A DNA stretch of 64,000 nt from Burkholderia sp. Ac-20365 (GCF_017104715.1 NZ_JAAGPI010000024.1:1-64000), one strand, 5' to 3'. Shown: positions 1-8,768, numbered from the stretch's first letter. Numbers and translations are program-made. The notes: generated by a model from the sequence alone, not told the origin.

Positions 1-878
1 CCCGCGCCGCCGCCCGCCATGCCCCCCGCATTCGCCGGCTCGCTTTGCGCGGCGTCGGATGCTCCAGGCGCACCCTGTTCCGCACCGCTTGCCGGCGCCG
101 CGCCGCGGCCGATCAGGATCTGACTTTCGTCGATCACAAAACAGCACACGGCGACGATATCGTCGGACGACACATCGGATTCCAGCCACAGCGTGATATC
201 GCTGCCTGTCTTCACCTGTCCGACGATACGGCCCAGGTTGCCCAACTCTTCGGTGAGCAGTTCCTGGTCCTTTTCCCCCACGCCCCGTAGCGTAATTTTC
301 AGATGGGGTCCTGCAGCCGCATCGGATGCAGCAGCGCCGGTCTGTGCCGGATCGTTGTCTGCCCATTCGCCTGCGGCTTCTACTGCCTGTTCGACCACGT
401 GCTCCGGCGTGCGCCCTTCCGCGGCGGCGGGCGCTGCTGCCGGTGCCGCCTGCGCGGCAGCCGGTGCTGCAGCGGCTGCTTCGCCGCTGCTTTCCTTGTG
501 CAGCAGTTCGAGCTTCGCGCAGATCGCAGCCGCGACGGCCGCATCCGGCTCGGCGCTCGCGCGATAGTCGGCGAGCTGGCCCGAGAGCACGTCCTTGGTT
601 TCAAGGAACGTGTCGATCATGTCCTTGCGCAACACGATTTCGTTGTTGCGTGCGCGGTCCAGCAGCGATTCGAGAATGTGCGTCGTCTCGGTCAGCGCCG
701 TGAAGCCAAAGGTGGCTGCGCCGCCCTTGATCGAGTGAGCCGCGCGGAAGATGGCCGCCAGATCCTCGGGATCGGGATGGCCGACGTCCAGGTTCAGGAG
801 CAACTGCTCCATCTGCGCGAGCAGCTCGTCCGCTTCGTCGAAGAACGTCTGGTAGAACTGAGTGATGTCGAGTGTCAT
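1..878 (-). CDS. cheA: Chemotaxis histidine kinase CheA, N-terminal part (cut by window edge)
   Basis: About 292 N-terminal residues are present; the kinase core lies beyond base 1. CheA autophosphorylates in response to chemoreceptors and passes phosphate to CheY. The start codon at 878 opens an HPt domain, with the phospho-accepting His48 in the motif AAHSIKGGAATFG. A long Ala/Pro-rich linker follows (roughly residues 125-180). After it comes a segment resembling a P2-type or second regulatory domain (LKITLRGVGEKDQELL). The gene lies about 70 bases downstream of the CheY-like gene and is the last visible member of the flhDC-motAB-cheYA block. The HPt motif makes the family call firm; only completeness is unknown. 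Confidence 0.93.
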   Translation of the reverse strand, partial: MTLDITQFYQTFFDEADELLAQMEQLLLNLDVGHPDPEDLAAIFRAAHSIKGGAATFGFTALTETTHILESLLDRARNNEIVLRKDMIDTFLETKDVLSGQLADYRASAEPDAAVAAAICAKLELLHKESSGEAAAAAPAAAQAAPAAAPAAAEGRTPEHVVEQAVEAAGEWADNDPAQTGAAASDAAAGPHLKITLRGVGEKDQELLTEELGNLGRIVGQVKTGSDITLWLESDVSSDDIVAVCCFVIDESQILIGRGAAPASGAEQGAPGASDAAQSEPANAGGMAGGGA

Positions 879-951
879 GCGTGTGTCACCGCGAGAGTCC
901 TGGCTGCTATGCCGCTTCCATATATCGTTTGCTGTCTGGCTGCCGCCGCGC

Positions 952-1314
952 TCAGGCGAGCGCCGCGACCAGTTCGGTCAGCATGTCGGGGTCGAGCGGT
1001 TTTTCGATCCATCCGGTGGCGCCCGCGTCGCGCGCCGCCGCCTTGAACGGCTCGCCGGATTCGGTCGTCAGGACCAGGATCGGCGTGGTGCGATAAGCGG
1101 GGTTGCCGCGCAGTGCGGCGATCAGATCGAGACCGGTTCGGCCAGGCATGTGCTGGTCGGTCAGCACGAGATCGAACGGCATCGCCAGCGCGTTTTCGAG
1201 ACCTTCGTCGCCGTCGGCCGCGAGCGTCACCTGATAGCCGGCACCCGTCAGCGTTGCGGCAAGGATTTGCCGCATCGATGCCGAATCGTCGATTGCCAGA
1301 ATGTGCCTGATCAT
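952..1314 (-). CDS. cheY: CheY-like single-domain response regulator
   Basis: A 120-residue stand-alone receiver domain, the usual CheY length. The acidic pocket is D9-D10, the phospho-acceptor is D53 (LVLTDQHMPG), the switch Thr is T83 and the conserved Lys is K105 in the IEKPLDP motif. Phospho-CheY binds the flagellar motor switch and changes its rotation. It lies between motB and cheA on the same strand, so CheA is the likely phosphodonor. Burkholderiales carry several CheY paralogues. This one could be a signalling or a phosphate-sink type, and sequence alone does not decide. Confidence 0.92.
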   Translation of the reverse strand: MIRHILAIDDSASMRQILAATLTGAGYQVTLAADGDEGLENALAMPFDLVLTDQHMPGRTGLDLIAALRGNPAYRTTPILVLTTESGEPFKAAARDAGATGWIEKPLDPDMLTELVAALA

Positions 1315-1383
1315 TCAATCCTCACTGCGCTCACGATGGATCGCGGTCGCACCGGTGCCGGCGCTTCCGTTATCCGCTATCTG

Positions 1384-2484
1384 TCATTGCGTCGCCGTTG
1401 CAGGCGCCGCGCTTTTGTCCGCTGCTTCCGTCACACCTGGCGCAGCTGCGCCAGGTTCCGCTGTGCTCTTCTCCATCGCGTGCGGCGCTTTCGCGGGCGG
1501 CGTCTGGGGTTGCACGGCGGGCGGCTGGGTAATCCTTTGCAGCAGCGGCTTGTTCGTGCCTGCCGCGTCGTTCGACAAGGTGGTCGACGTCGAGTCGTCC
1601 TGCATCAGCGCATCTTCCGAGCGCTTGTTCAGCACGATGATGCTGATACGGCGGTTTTCCGGATCGAGCGGATCGGCCTTGTTCAGGTTCTGCGTCGACG
1701 CGAGACCGAGCACGCGCAGCACCTTCGCTTCGTCCATGCCGCCCGCGATCAGCTCGCGGCGCGACGCGTTCGCGCGGTCCGCCGACAGTTCCCAGTTGCT
1801 GTAGCCCTTCTCGCCGCCCGCGTAAGGCACGGCGTCGGTGTGACCCTGCACGACGATGCGGTTCGGCACGTCGTTCAGCGTGTTGCCGATCGCCTGCAGG
1901 ATGTCGTGCATGTACGGCTGCACGATTGCCTGCGCGGTCGCGAACATCGGGCGCTTCTGCGTGTCGACGATTTCGATGCGCAAGCCCTGCAGCGTCGAAT
2001 CGATACGGATCTGCTGCTTGAACTGGCGCAGCACCGGGTTCGCCTCGATCGCGGCCATCAGCTTGACCTGCAGGTCATGCAGACGCACCTGCTCGCGGCG
2101 TTCGACGGCGCCCTGCAACTGCTGCATCGCCTGGTCGTCGGCGCGTGCGGCCGTGTGCTCGGCGCGGTTCGTCGAACCGTCTGTCTGACGCGTGATGCCG
2201 TCCTTGTCGGTCGAGATGTCGCGGCCGCCGCCGGGAATCTGGCTGGAATCGACCGCGCTGCGATCGCCGCCCCACAGCGTGATCTTCAGCGGCTGGTTGA
2301 AGTAATCGGCGATGCCCTTCAGCTGCACCGTCGAGGCCGAGCTCAACAGCCACATCAGCAGGAAGAACGCCATCATCGCGGTCATGAAGTCCGCATACGC
2401 GAGCTTCCACGCGCCGCCGTGATGGCCGCCCTTCTTCGGCGCGGCGCGCTTGACAACGATTGCGCGGTCTTTGTCCTTGCTCAT
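1384..2484 (-). CDS. motB: Flagellar motor stator protein MotB
   Basis: 366 residues. A basic cytoplasmic N-terminus is followed by one membrane segment (about 26-48) carrying the essential proton-accepting aspartate D32 in the context AYADFMTAMMAFFLLMW. The C-terminal OmpA-like peptidoglycan-binding domain (about residues 150-300) includes VQGHTDAVPY and the helix LSADRANASRREL. The tail after about residue 310 is Pro/Ala-rich and looks disordered. MotB anchors the stator to the cell wall while MotA-MotB conducts protons. It starts 12 bases after motA ends, so the two are co-transcribed. Confidence 0.97.
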   Translation of the reverse strand: MSKDKDRAIVVKRAAPKKGGHHGGAWKLAYADFMTAMMAFFLLMWLLSSASTVQLKGIADYFNQPLKITLWGGDRSAVDSSQIPGGGRDISTDKDGITRQTDGSTNRAEHTAARADDQAMQQLQGAVERREQVRLHDLQVKLMAAIEANPVLRQFKQQIRIDSTLQGLRIEIVDTQKRPMFATAQAIVQPYMHDILQAIGNTLNDVPNRIVVQGHTDAVPYAGGEKGYSNWELSADRANASRRELIAGGMDEAKVLRVLGLASTQNLNKADPLDPENRRISIIVLNKRSEDALMQDDSTSTTLSNDAAGTNKPLLQRITQPPAVQPQTPPAKAPHAMEKSTAEPGAAAPGVTEAADKSAAPATATQ

Positions 2485-2496
2485 CGCCCGCGTTCC

Positions 2497-3357
2497 TTAT
2501 TTGGCCTTCACGCGGCGAACGTGTTCTTCCAGCTCGGCGAACGACGGACGCTCGGTCGAGAACAGCACCTTGCGGCCGAATTCGACGGCGATCGCGGGTG
2601 CATAACCGTTCAGGCTGGCGAGAATCGTCACCTTGATGCACTGGAACATCTTGGTCGACTCGGTCACGCGCTGTTCAGCGACGCTCGCGAGCGGGCCAAT
2701 CAGACCGTACGACAGCAAAATGCCGAGGAACGTACCGACCAGCGCCTGCGCAATCATTTCGCCGAGCACTGCGGGCGGCTTGTCGGCCGAGGCCATCGTG
2801 TGCACCACGCCCATCACGGCCGCGACGATACCGAATGCGGGCATCGCGTCGCCAACCTTGTTCAGCGCATGCGCGGGCGCTTCGCCCTCGGTGTGGTGCG
2901 TTTCGATCTCTTCGTCCATCAGGCTTTCGATCTCGAACGCATTCATGTTGCCGCCGACCATCAGGCGCAGATAGTCCGTCAAAAATTCGACGATGTGATG
3001 GTCTGCAAGAATCTTCGGGTATTGCGTAAAGATCGGGCTCTTCTGCGGATCATCGATATCCGCTTCGAGCGTGAGCGTGCCCTCCTTGCGCGCCTTCGCC
3101 AACAGAACATAGAGGAGCGCCATCAGCTCCATGTAAACGTCCTTGTTGTACTTGGCGCCTTTGAACAGCGTCGGAATCACGCGCAACGTAGCCTTGATTG
3201 TCTTCATCCCATTGCCGAGGATGAACGCACCGAGACCCGCGCCCACGATCATCAGCACTTCGACGGGCTGCATGAGCGCGCCCAGGTGGCCGCCCTCCAG
3301 CGCATAGCCGCCGAAGACGGACAACAGCGTAACGAGTGTTCCCACGAAAATCAGCAC
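2497..3357 (-). CDS. motA: Flagellar motor stator protein MotA
   Basis: 286 residues, the usual MotA length. There are two N-terminal membrane segments (MLIFVGTLVTLLSVFGGYAL and around VLMIVGAGLGAFILGN). A large cytoplasmic loop follows, then two further segments near VGDAMPAFGIVAAVMGVV and LVGTFLGILLSYGLIGPLA. MotA forms the proton channel with MotB and contacts FliG. A FliA-type promoter lies upstream, with its -10 box about 46 bases before the start, so motAB is probably expressed late with flagellin. Confidence 0.97.
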   Translation of the reverse strand: MLIFVGTLVTLLSVFGGYALEGGHLGALMQPVEVLMIVGAGLGAFILGNGMKTIKATLRVIPTLFKGAKYNKDVYMELMALLYVLLAKARKEGTLTLEADIDDPQKSPIFTQYPKILADHHIVEFLTDYLRLMVGGNMNAFEIESLMDEEIETHHTEGEAPAHALNKVGDAMPAFGIVAAVMGVVHTMASADKPPAVLGEMIAQALVGTFLGILLSYGLIGPLASVAEQRVTESTKMFQCIKVTILASLNGYAPAIAVEFGRKVLFSTERPSFAELEEHVRRVKAK

Positions 3358-3402
3358 TGCCGAGCCCTCACGAAAAGCGACGGGAGACCGTCGTTATTCA
3401 GG

Positions 3403-3429
3403 TTTACGGCAAGCAATCGGAAAACTTTG
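3403..3429 (-). promoter_or_regulatory. FliA (sigma-28) type promoter of motAB
   Basis: Read on the minus strand: CAAAGTTT, exactly 11 bases, then GCCGTAAA. The enteric FliA consensus is TAAAGTTT-N11-GCCGATAA, so the spacing is exact and both boxes are close matches. The predicted transcript would begin around 3396, leaving a leader of about 39 bases before motA. Confidence 0.75.
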
Positions 3430-3517
3430 GCGTATTGGACGCGCGATGAGGGGGGTGTTAACCAGAGTGATGCCGCTCGCATGCCGGAGCCCGCGCGGCG
3501 AGCGTGCGCGCGGGCCG

Positions 3518-4129
3518 TCAGACGGCCGTGACAACGCCTTCCTGCAAGACTTCGAGCGATTCCTCGAGCGGCGCGCCAAGGGCCGCCTGCGCTTCGTCGA
3601 AGCGTGCGTCGGCGGCTTTCCGGGTCTTACCGGCGCGCGACGGCGGTGCACACAAACCGCATACGAAGCTGTGCTGCGGATCGTGCGCATGTGCGACAAA
3701 TTGTCCGCGGCAGCGCGTGCATGACGTCATCTGCAGCATGCCGGAGTCGAAGAAGCGCACCAGCGTCCACGCGCGCGTCAGGCTGAGCGCCGGCTCGTCG
3801 TGGTGCATGCTCACGTGTTCGAGGTAGAGCCGGTAAGACTTGACGATCGACTGGATCGTCTCGCAGCGGCCCAGCCCCGACATGAATTTGTAGACGTTGT
3901 AGAACAGCGACGAGTGTATGTTCGGCTGCCACGTCATGAACCAGTCGGTCGAGAACGGAAGCATGCCCTTGGGCGGCGAGACGCCCTTCACTTCCTTGTA
4001 CAGCTTGATGAGCCGGTCGCGCGACAGCGTCGTCTCGGCTTCGAGCAACTGCAGACGCGCGCCGAGTTCGATCAGTTCAATCGCCAGGGTGATTTCCCTG
4101 ACTTCGAGCACCACGCTTTTTTGTGCCAT
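3518..4129 (-). CDS. flhC: Flagellar master regulator FlhC
   Basis: 203 residues from the ATG at 4129 (MAQKSVVLEVREI). A longer in-frame extension upstream has no FlhC-like sequence. FlhC forms the FlhD4C2 activator that switches on class II flagellar genes. The structural zinc site is visible as four cysteines: C137 and C140 (SCTRCRG), C157 and C160 (FVCGLC). The GMLPFSTDWFMTWQPN segment is typical of the family. The gene follows flhD by about 130 bases on the same strand and is upstream of motA. Confidence 0.96.
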   Translation of the reverse strand: MAQKSVVLEVREITLAIELIELGARLQLLEAETTLSRDRLIKLYKEVKGVSPPKGMLPFSTDWFMTWQPNIHSSLFYNVYKFMSGLGRCETIQSIVKSYRLYLEHVSMHHDEPALSLTRAWTLVRFFDSGMLQMTSCTRCRGQFVAHAHDPQHSFVCGLCAPPSRAGKTRKAADARFDEAQAALGAPLEESLEVLQEGVVTAV

Positions 4130-4260
4130 CCGCCTCGCTTCCCGCGTCCGTTGTCGTTTTCCCGCCAGCGCGAGCGGCCGGAAAAACGATAAAAGCGCCG
4201 TTGCCGGCGCGCGTATGGTTGCGTCAGTCCGGGCGCGCGAGCGCCGGGCGCAAGTCAGTC

Positions 4261-4581
4261 TCAGCCGATCTGTTCGACGGGTTGGCCCGCCATCAGGATG
4301 GCGGAGTGCGCCTGAGCGACGGCCGTCGATTTCCCCTTGTCGGCGAGCGACGAAAGGATCTGGTGGTCGTCGAAGCGGAAGCGGCACAGCATCTGGTTCG
4401 ATGAGGCCAGCTTGACAGTCTGTGCGAGCGACAGGTTGGCGAGCACGTCGGCGAGCTGCTCCGAGATGCCCATGCGGAACATGCCCATAGGCTTGTCTTC
4501 ACGCAGCAGGCGCTGCGCGAGAAGCAGATAGGACAGGTTCACTTCCCTAATTTCATTGAGCATGTCACTTTGAGTGCTCAT
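4261..4581 (-). CDS. flhD: Flagellar master regulator FlhD
   Basis: 106 residues, close to the enteric FlhD length. The N-terminal LNEIREVNLSYLLLAQRLL and the MFRMGISEQLADVLANLS segment match the family. FlhD partners FlhC in the class I activator. It is first in the flhD-flhC pair and is preceded by a 672-base gap rich in dyad symmetries, as expected for a gene integrating many signals. Confidence 0.95.
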   Translation of the reverse strand: MSTQSDMLNEIREVNLSYLLLAQRLLREDKPMGMFRMGISEQLADVLANLSLAQTVKLASSNQMLCRFRFDDHQILSSLADKGKSTAVAQAHSAILMAGQPVEQIG

Positions 4582-5253
4582 TGAATCCCCCGATTCAAAT
4601 CTGGCTGGTCAGGCCGTCGTAAAACGTTTGCTCGCTCGCGTTAAAAAAAACCACGAACGGCACGCTTATGGTTAGCGTGCATTTTCGCTAAAGGGCCAGC
4701 CGACGAAAATCGGACATACACCCTGACTATTTGACGGAAAAATCCAGGATTTCTGTAGGTCTTTTTCCTACAAAATTTCGAGACGGGGATTTTGGAGAAC
4801 AACGGCGCGCTGAATGCGCTGGATGGCTTACACGCAGTTCACGCGTGAAAGGTTTGGGAAGCGGATTATGCGCCCATATTCGAGCCGGAACCAAGCGAAA
4901 TTCGCATCGGAATGTTGGGCGGCGTACAAAATCATCGGACGAAATGGATGTGCAGCATGCTGCGTCAAACTGTCCGAAGTGCGGCGGATATTCTCCCGAT
5001 GCCCATGCCAGCCCGCTTTCCGGCAGCAACGGCGGACTTGTTACGCATCATGTTTCGCGCTGTAACAACGTTAAGTGTTTGAAAAATAGCTCGAATTGGC
5101 GCTCGCGATCCCGATAATGAGACCTAGGGATAACCCCATCGGGCTTCCTGCCAGGGCGGCGGCACACCGCGCCCAACCGTCCGACAGGCTTCCGCGGTTT
5201 ACGCCACACGCAGGCACCGCAGCGCGAAGCCCCTCAGCAATAGGAGATCACGC
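4582..5253. other. Long divergent control region between flhD and a glycosyltransferase
   Basis: No convincing gene. It holds the dyad GCACGCT-N7-AGCGTGC (4660-4680), an A8 tract at 4643-4650 that reads T8 in the flhD direction, ATTTTCG/CGAAAAT arms (4681-4687 and 4704-4710), and TGTAGG-N7-CCTACA (4754-4772). These are candidate operators or leader hairpins for flhD. The glycosyltransferase at 5254 has a clear AGGAG just upstream of its ATG. Confidence 0.5.
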
Positions 5254-6318
5254 ATGCGAATCGCACAAATCGCACCGTTGTACGAAGCTGTCCCACCGAA
5301 ACTCTATGGCGGCACAGAACGCGTCGTGTCGTATCTGACCGAAGCCCTGGTCGATCTGGGTCACGATGTGACGCTGTTCGCGAGCGGCGATTCGGTGACG
5401 TCCGCGAAGCTGGAAGCCGCATGGCCGCGCGCCCTGCGTCTGGACCCGACGGTCCGCGACGCGCTCGCCCCGCACATGGTGCTGCTGGAGCGCGTGCGCA
5501 AGATCGCGCATGAATTCGACGTGCTGCACTTTCACCTCGACTACCTGCCGTTCCCGCTGTTTTCGACGCTCGACACGCCGTTCGTGACGACGCTGCACGG
5601 CCGTCTGGATCTGCCGGAACTGCAACCGGTGTTCGACACGTTCAGCGACGCACCGGTCATCTCGATTTCGGATTCGCAGCGTCTGCCGCTGCAGCAGGCC
5701 AACTGGCTCAACACGATTTACCACGGCCTGCCGGACCAGCTGCTCACGCCGCAAACCAGCAAGAAGCCGGAATACCTCGCGTTTCTCGGCCGCATCTGTC
5801 CGGAAAAGCGCGTCGATACAGCCATCAAGATCGCTGCACAAAGCGGTTTGCCGCTGAAGATCGCCGCCAAGGTGGACAAGGTCGACCAGGAATACTTCAA
5901 GACGCAGATCGAACCGCTGCTGTCGCAGGCGCACGTCGAGTTCATCGGCGAGATCAACGAAGCACAGAAGCCGGAATTCCTGTCAGGCGCGAAGGCGCTG
6001 CTGTTCCCGATCGACTGGTCGGAGCCGTTCGGCCTGGTGATGATCGAGTCGATGGCGTGCGGCACGCCGGTAATCGCGTTCAACCGCGGCTCGGTGCCGG
6101 AAGTGATCGATCACGGCGTGACGGGTTTCATCTGCGAAGACGTGCAAGGCGCGGTCGCCGCGCTGCAACGTATCGACGATCTGTCGCGCACGGAAATCCG
6201 CGCGCAGTTCGAACGCCGCTTCAGCTCGAAGATCATGGCGCAGAACTATGTCGACAGCTATAGCGCGCTGCTCGAAGCGACGCGCCGTCCGATGCTGCGC
6301 CGGGTGGCCGTGGGCTGA
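5254..6318 (+). CDS. GT4-type (GT-B fold) glycosyltransferase
   Basis: 354 residues. The N-terminal Rossmann domain starts with MRIAQIAPLYEAVPPKLYGG, the nucleotide-sugar glycosyltransferase opening with a glycine-rich loop. The C-terminal domain starts near AFLGRICPEKRVDTAI and carries the EPFGLVMIESMACGTPVIAF donor-binding motif (E-x7-E) and VPEVIDHGVTGF. It is soluble and probably cytoplasmic. It stands alone between the flhD control region and a strong terminator, so acceptor and donor cannot be inferred from context. AGGAG precedes the ATG. Confidence 0.88.
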   Translation: MRIAQIAPLYEAVPPKLYGGTERVVSYLTEALVDLGHDVTLFASGDSVTSAKLEAAWPRALRLDPTVRDALAPHMVLLERVRKIAHEFDVLHFHLDYLPFPLFSTLDTPFVTTLHGRLDLPELQPVFDTFSDAPVISISDSQRLPLQQANWLNTIYHGLPDQLLTPQTSKKPEYLAFLGRICPEKRVDTAIKIAAQSGLPLKIAAKVDKVDQEYFKTQIEPLLSQAHVEFIGEINEAQKPEFLSGAKALLFPIDWSEPFGLVMIESMACGTPVIAFNRGSVPEVIDHGVTGFICEDVQGAVAALQRIDDLSRTEIRAQFERRFSSKIMAQNYVDSYSALLEATRRPMLRRVAVG

Positions 6319-6426
6319 TTGCCCGGAATGCCGGTCAACTCTGCCGATGCCGTGAATATCGCGTAATTTGTTCACTTGAACGTTTGCGCGATCATTCAAA
6401 GACAGTTTTAATGCATCGCTCACACG

Positions 6427-6454
6427 AAAAAGCCGCCTCCCCAGGCGGCTTTTT
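6427..6454 (+). terminator. Rho-independent terminator after the glycosyltransferase
   Basis: Stem AAAAAGCCGCCT / AGGCGGCTTTTT with loop CCCC, followed by more T. It can work in both directions. It lies about 110 bases after the glycosyltransferase stop. Confidence 0.9.
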
Positions 6455-6631
6455 CTTTTCCAGCGTTCGGTAGCGTACCGGCAATGGAAGCGCTTTCTCA
6501 TTGCACGGCATTGCGTCTTTAAAGAATGAAGCTATCCCCGAGCTTCTGACGCCTTACCGAGCATTAACCGAAACTGGAAAGTGGCGCATTTGGCCGGATC
6601 ACCTTCAAGTGGCTTTCGGCCTTCGTCCGAA

Positions 6632-6934
6632 TTACACAGCGCCGATCAGAAAGCGGTCGCGATTCTTGCCGGCAATCCACTTGGGCGGCTTTCCCCGGCC
6701 GCTCCACGTATTTCCCGACTTCGGATCCTGATACTTTGCGGGCAGCGGCGCCTTCTTGGGCGGGCGTCCCCGGCGTGCCGCCTCGGCAAAACCGAGATCA
6801 TGCGCGCTAAGGCCGTACTCGGCTATTTTCTGGCGGATTTCGGCAATCACATTGCCGACTTCACTGCGTCGTGCTTCGTCCGCTTCAGCCTGCAAGCGGG
6901 CAATTTGTGCCTTCAGATCTGCGTATTGTGACAT
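6632..6934 (-). CDS. H-NS family nucleoid-associated DNA-binding protein
   Basis: 100 residues, the typical small H-NS/BpH3-like size of Burkholderiales. The N-terminal coiled-coil oligomerisation region (SQYADLKAQIARLQAEADEA, about 2-45) is joined by a basic linker (RRGRPPKK) to the C-terminal DNA-binding domain. That domain has the hallmark TWSGRGKPPKWI near residues 73-84. It should bind AT-rich DNA and silence genes. Burkholderia genomes carry many H-NS paralogues, so no specific symbol is given. The 290-base gap upstream is AT-rich for this genome and may allow autoregulation. Confidence 0.92.
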   Translation of the reverse strand: MSQYADLKAQIARLQAEADEARRSEVGNVIAEIRQKIAEYGLSAHDLGFAEAARRGRPPKKAPLPAKYQDPKSGNTWSGRGKPPKWIAGKNRDRFLIGAV

Positions 6935-7224
6935 TTGGGCTCCCCTCTTTTTCTAAAAGTGGTTAGCACGGAGATTAGCCAATACTAACGAAATTCGCAA
7001 TGGCGGCTAATACCGCGCTATCGAAAGTTTTCGTCTGAGTATTTATAAAAGATCACTGAATCGTTCAAGTTACCGGTCTTTTATCGCGAAATAATTCCGC
7101 GTTCGTGAATGACAATTCTTGACAGTGCTTTTGTGCAACGTTGCTTAAAATTTGCGCTCCCAAGTGCCGGGTGGCGCATGCGCTCTCGTCCTTGAATCCC
7201 ACGTACTTATTAGGATTACACACG

Positions 7225-7974
7225 ATGAACCTCTCCAAGCGTCTGGCCGCGGAGCTGTTCGGCACCTTCTGGCTCGTCCTCGGTGGCTGCGGCAGCGCCG
7301 TCCTTGCAGCAAACTTCGCTGGCCCTGTTCACGGACTCGGCATTGGCTTCGTTGGCGTGTCGCTCGCTTTCGGCCTGACTGTGCTGACCATGGCTTATGC
7401 CATCGGCCATATCTCCGGCTGCCATCTGAATCCCGCCGTGAGCGTCGGCCTGACTGTTGCCGGGCGTTTTCCGGCGCGCGACGTCATTCCCTATGTCGTG
7501 GCTCAGGTGCTCGGCGCCGTGCTTGGCGCGTATGTGCTGTCCGTTATCGCTTCGGGTAATCCGGATTTCCATCTGGTTGCAAATGGCTTTGCGAGCAACG
7601 GCTACGGCGAACGCTCGCCGGGCCACTACGCGCTGACGGCTGCGTTCGTCTGCGAGACGGTGATGACGGCGTTCTTCCTGTTCGTGATCCTTGGCGCGAC
7701 GGACAAACGCGCGCCCGCTGGCTTTGCACCGATCGCAATCGGCCTGTGCCTCACGCTGATCCATCTGATCTCGATTCCCGTCACCAATACCTCGGTGAAT
7801 CCGGCGCGTTCGACGGGGCCGGCACTGTTCGTGGGCGGCGCTGCCGTCGATCAACTTTGGCTCTTCTGGATTGCGCCGATTTTCGGCGCCGTGATCGCCG
7901 GCATCGTCTATCCGATGGTTGCGGGCAGTGCGCAGCAAGTCGTTGAATCAGAGCGTGTGCGCGTGACGGCCTGA
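7225..7974 (+). CDS. aqpZ: Aquaporin Z, water channel
   Basis: 249 residues from the ATG at 7225 (MNLSKRLAAELFGTFWLV). There are six membrane helices and two NPA half-helices: N69-P70-A71 (HLNPAVS) and N192-P193-A194 (SVNPARS). The selectivity-filter residues F49, H180, T189 and R195 match E. coli AqpZ at a constant offset of +6, so it is a water-selective aquaporin rather than a glycerol facilitator. It is monocistronic, with a strong terminator right after the stop. Confidence 0.96.
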   Translation: MNLSKRLAAELFGTFWLVLGGCGSAVLAANFAGPVHGLGIGFVGVSLAFGLTVLTMAYAIGHISGCHLNPAVSVGLTVAGRFPARDVIPYVVAQVLGAVLGAYVLSVIASGNPDFHLVANGFASNGYGERSPGHYALTAAFVCETVMTAFFLFVILGATDKRAPAGFAPIAIGLCLTLIHLISIPVTNTSVNPARSTGPALFVGGAAVDQLWLFWIAPIFGAVIAGIVYPMVAGSAQQVVESERVRVTA

Positions 7975-7997
7975 TTACCGGCTAGCCGATTCAGGTG

Positions 7998-8024
7998 AAA
8001 ACGGGGCGCTTCGGCGCCCCGTTT
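7998..8024 (+). terminator. Terminator after aqpZ
   Basis: Stem ACGGGGCGC / GCGCCCCGT with a TTCG tetraloop, flanked by A-run and T-run, 24 bases after the aqpZ stop. An extra-stable tetraloop hairpin. Confidence 0.9.
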
Positions 8025-8344
8025 CCGTTTCTGAGGCTCTCTGGCGAAGCGCTTCAACATTAATAGATGGTTCAAATGTAAGGCCGGTTTACGGTCATAT
8101 TCACCGCTATTAAAGAAAGCATTCAGGTTTTCGAAAGGGCGATTCCGCCCTGTTCCGCGCTACACAGGCGTTTGCTTGCGGCGCGCGCGGCCCCATCCGT
8201 AGAGGATTGCGCAGGTGCCGCAATTCGCCCCGGACGCCGGCATTGCATGCTTTCACTTAGTAACATCCTGTCGCAGTGGCGCACGCTCGCCGCGCGTAGA
8301 TTGAACCTGTACGGCAAACACGCCGCATTCACAGGAGAAACACA
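8025..8344. other. Gap between the aqpZ terminator and a small exported protein gene
   Basis: About 320 bases with no supported gene. The first half is relatively AT-rich. An ACAGGAG ribosome-binding site at the end serves the gene at 8345. Confidence 0.4.
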
Positions 8345-8647
8345 ATGAAGCGCATCGTCACTCACATGCTCGTCGCTGCTGGCCTCGCCGCCGGCGCATG
8401 CGGTGTCGCACAGGCGCATACGAATCTGAGCATCGGCCTGTCGCTCGGCGCGCCTGCGCCTGCCTACGTCGCGCCCGCGCCGCAGCCGGTGTACTACGGC
8501 AACCGATATTGGGGCGGCGACCGCCGTTATGACGGATATCGACATGACCGCGATTGGAACCGGGGCCGCTGGGACCACGGCAACCGATGGGACGGGAACA
8601 ACGGTAACCGCTGGAATGACAACCACCGCGGCGGCTATCGAGACTAA
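8345..8647 (+). CDS. Small exported Arg/Asn/Gly/Trp/Tyr-rich protein
   Basis: 100 residues. A Sec signal peptide (about 1-24, ending GVAQA before HTNL) is followed by a short SIGLSLGAPAPAYVAPAPQPVYY segment. The rest is very polar and of low complexity, with many Arg, Asp, Asn, Gly, Trp and Tyr residues and repeated GNRW units. No catalytic motif is visible. Similar short periplasmic proteins with PAPxPVYY followed by a WxGxR tail are common in Burkholderiales and have no assigned role. A good ribosome-binding site (ACAGGAGAAACAC) supports the start. Confidence 0.8.
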   Translation: MKRIVTHMLVAAGLAAGACGVAQAHTNLSIGLSLGAPAPAYVAPAPQPVYYGNRYWGGDRRYDGYRHDRDWNRGRWDHGNRWDGNNGNRWNDNHRGGYRD

Positions 8648-8734
8648 GCGCTCGCGGCTTTGATGGCGTGAATAGGCTTGATTCCGGGCCGCTTGATTCC
8701 AGCCCGTTGGCTGCGGGTGAGCAAGCCTCTTCTT

Positions 8735-8768
8735 CATGGCGCGTTTCCCCTCACGGAAGCGCGCCATG
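8735..8768. terminator. Long hairpin between convergent genes
   Basis: CATGGCGCGTTTCC and GGAAGCGCGCCATG form a 14-bp stem (one G-T pair) with a CCTCAC loop, between the exported-protein gene and the HAD gene that converges on it. There is no T-tract on either side, so termination is only probable. Confidence 0.45.

Noticed and set aside
862..3531. 889-codon open frame on the plus strand opposite cheY, motB and motA
   Set aside because: It is an Arg/His-rich mirror of well-conserved genes, produced by GC-biased third positions. It has no family motif or ribosome-binding site.
7119..7151. TTGACA ... TTAAAAT as a sigma-70 promoter for aqpZ
   Set aside because: The spacing between the boxes is 20-21 bases, too long for a normal promoter.
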